From Ophiosphaerella korrae (taxonomy: Eukaryota; Ascomycota; Dothideomycetes; Pleosporales; Phaeosphaeriaceae): a DNA stretch of 64,000 nucleotides. A program made the translations under genes and the position numbers. This document shows, one piece after another, positions 62,663-64,000 of this stretch. The notes beneath the pieces are model-generated. The model saw nothing but the letters and a program-made list of their open reading frames with translations. It searched no databases and was not told the DNA's origin. Where the stretch lies: contig JALNQF010000232.1 of the NCBI GenBank assembly GCA_028456385.1, forward strand, positions 1 to 64,000. Reading direction: 5' to 3'. Within the stretch, counting starts at the first letter, position 1. Each line of letters opens with the position of its first letter.

Positions 62663-64000
62663 ATGGGTGATCTTTGTCAGCAGTGTAAATCTATCGACTT
62701 TGATCTTTTCCGGCCCACAAATCATCCAGATGATGTGTATGACACTGTCCTCCAACTTCCTGAGCCTAGGCCCATCTATAAGACGGAAGTCCACCAACTC
62801 TCATCCTCATGCTCATTCTGCCAATTTATCTATGGCATCCTCCAACGTTCCTCTTTAGTTGCCGAGAAAAGAACAACGATTGAGCATCTCCAAATCTTAC
62901 GCTTTGCATCCCTCCCGATAGGAAGAAGTAAGACGAAAAGTGATGGAATTTGGCGGGCTAGCCTCGAAGACTACACAGTGGCGTTATCTCAACCCGCGAT
63001 AGAGTTTATTACAGTCACTGCCAAGAGCCAGAAAAGCAAAGGAGAATCTTCGCTCTACTATGGTAGCATAGTTGACCCGGACTGGAAAAATGCAGAGCAA
63101 ATCAAGATGTGGCTAGGGGCTTGCGAGGCATCGCATGGCGCAGAGTGTCACCCTACCGCTACTAGCCGGACTATGCCAACTGGATTTCGAGTACTTGATT
63201 TGGATAATGCTTGCCTATTTAATGTCGATGATCCAAAAATACGTTACGTCACATTAAGTTATGTCTGGGGAAAGGTCACACCATTTGTGTTGACACAAGC
63301 CAGCTATCCGAAGTTGATCCAACCCGGTGCTCTAAGACAGCACCTTCAAGAACTACCAAGAACAATTAGAGACACGATTTCATTCTGCAAGTCTATTGAC
63401 GAAAGATATCTGTGGATTGACAGTCTTTGTATTATTCAAGACAACCCTCTGGATAAACGAAACCAAATTGGAAACATGGACTCAATCTACGCTGATTCTA
63501 GCTTTACGATAGTCGCTGCTGAAGGTGAAGATAGTGAAGTTGGTCTGGCAGGAATCTCATCTTCACGACCAGCACAGACGTCTACATGGATCAACAACAT
63601 GGAATTGATCACTGTGGTTGACGACGCCGAAAGGAGAGTGGAGGATTCGGTGTGGAATTCCAGAGCCTGGACGTACCAAGAGAAACGCCTATCCGCTCGG
63701 AAGCTATTTTTCACACATCACCAGATCTACTTTGAATGTGAGAAGATGACAGTGAAAGAAAACCAAGAGCTGGAAGCGGGTGTCTTACAAGCCATCAATG
63801 ACCGAGGAGAAGCCATGTCAACAACCCACCAATTCTTACATTTACTGAAAAAAGTTCGTCCAAGCGCGGAAGGCAGCAGTAGGTCCAACATCGATCGATC
63901 ACCATTCATGTTTGGCATCGACCTTCGCGAATTTCTCAAGCGCAACATTTCGTACCCGGGGGACATCCTCAATGCCTTCACGGGCATCCTCAATATGTAC
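62663..64000 (+). CDS. HET-domain protein 2, partial at window edge (at least 446 aa)
   Basis: An open frame from ATG 62,663 to the last base without a stop; the 3' end lies outside the window. It starts MGDLCQQCKSIDFDLFRPTN, matching HET protein 1 (MGNLCQDCASIDFNLFRPTN). It follows the same order: CSFC pair, MWLGACEASHG, RYVTLSYVWGKVTPFVLTQA, LPRTIRDTISFC, RYLWIDSLCIIQD, MDSIYADSSFTIVAAEGEDS, WNSRAWTYQEKRLSARKLFF and NISYPGDILNAFTGIL. The paired cysteines are kept. Differences from paralogue 1 are scattered and many are conservative, so both look under constraint. Function as for HET proteins; the partner is unknown. Confidence 0.9.
   Translation, partial: MGDLCQQCKSIDFDLFRPTNHPDDVYDTVLQLPEPRPIYKTEVHQLSSSCSFCQFIYGILQRSSLVAEKRTTIEHLQILRFASLPIGRSKTKSDGIWRASLEDYTVALSQPAIEFITVTAKSQKSKGESSLYYGSIVDPDWKNAEQIKMWLGACEASHGAECHPTATSRTMPTGFRVLDLDNACLFNVDDPKIRYVTLSYVWGKVTPFVLTQASYPKLIQPGALRQHLQELPRTIRDTISFCKSIDERYLWIDSLCIIQDNPLDKRNQIGNMDSIYADSSFTIVAAEGEDSEVGLAGISSSRPAQTSTWINNMELITVVDDAERRVEDSVWNSRAWTYQEKRLSARKLFFTHHQIYFECEKMTVKENQELEAGVLQAINDRGEAMSTTHQFLHLLKKVRPSAEGSSRSNIDRSPFMFGIDLREFLKRNISYPGDILNAFTGILNMY

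Overview
The window is chromosomal DNA of a filamentous ascomycete, most likely a Dothideomycete of the Pleosporales type. The support is short introns (mostly 45-120 nt) with GTRNGT donors and CTRAY branch sites, fungal-only families (HET, PNP-NACHT, EXO84, Myb/SANT type), and a two-speed layout in which an AT-rich block mutated by RIP (repeat-induced point mutation) abuts a gene-dense segment of balanced composition. The order-level placement is inference from gene content and layout.

1-17,109 is a repeat graveyard. From 1 to about 15,700 the DNA is dominated by TpA and has no ORF of 60 codons or more. It can still be read through its RIP changes: a Ty3/gypsy element with chromodomain on the plus strand (Gag zinc knuckle ~680-742, protease ~2,000, reverse transcriptase ~2,590-3,190) is split by a second gypsy element on the minus strand (3,197-10,047; LTRs of 428 and 442 bp; target duplication ATAGT). 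The host element resumes with RNase H, integrase and chromodomain (10,053-12,080). Its 3' half plus downstream DNA is present again at about 13,385-15,895, broken by a solo LTR (13,765-14,080; target duplication AGATA). A third, hardly mutated copy of the terminal ~210 bp (16,094-16,302) abuts a truncated Fot1/pogo transposase (16,303-17,109).

17,286-29,803 holds PNPOx (vitamin B6), a TPR protein, a seven-helix PTH11-like membrane protein, an OSH4/KES1-type sterol/PI4P transfer protein, a fatty-acid-hydroxylase-superfamily protein, ribosomal protein eL6 and the proteasome ubiquitin receptor RPN13. Gene models were rebuilt across introns, and summed exon lengths are multiples of three.

29,914-36,831 is an accessory-looking island between two 42-bp direct repeats. 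It carries a PNP-NACHT-ankyrin NLR-like gene whose last ankyrin repeat runs straight into a TPR-type repeat, a small conserved fungal gene of unknown function, and about 2 kb without clear genes.

37,023-59,026 is dense housekeeping: a Cys-rich unknown protein, prolyl-tRNA synthetase, CCT1, a zeta-crystallin-type quinone oxidoreductase, a Myb/SANT-type nuclear protein, EXO84, TOM20, YPT6/RAB6, NOP53, NUP84/NUP107 and a disordered conserved protein. Several pairs share short divergent promoters (eL6/RPN13, ProRS/CCT1, EXO84/TOM20, YPT6/NOP53).

59,799-64,000 holds two tandem paralogous HET-domain genes; the second runs off the window. With the NLR at 31-34 kb, the window contains three nonself-recognition type genes. 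The most notable item is the NLR with its hybrid ankyrin/TPR end, near-identical 99-bp repeats, and a 54-nt intron that would stop translation after the PNP domain if retained.
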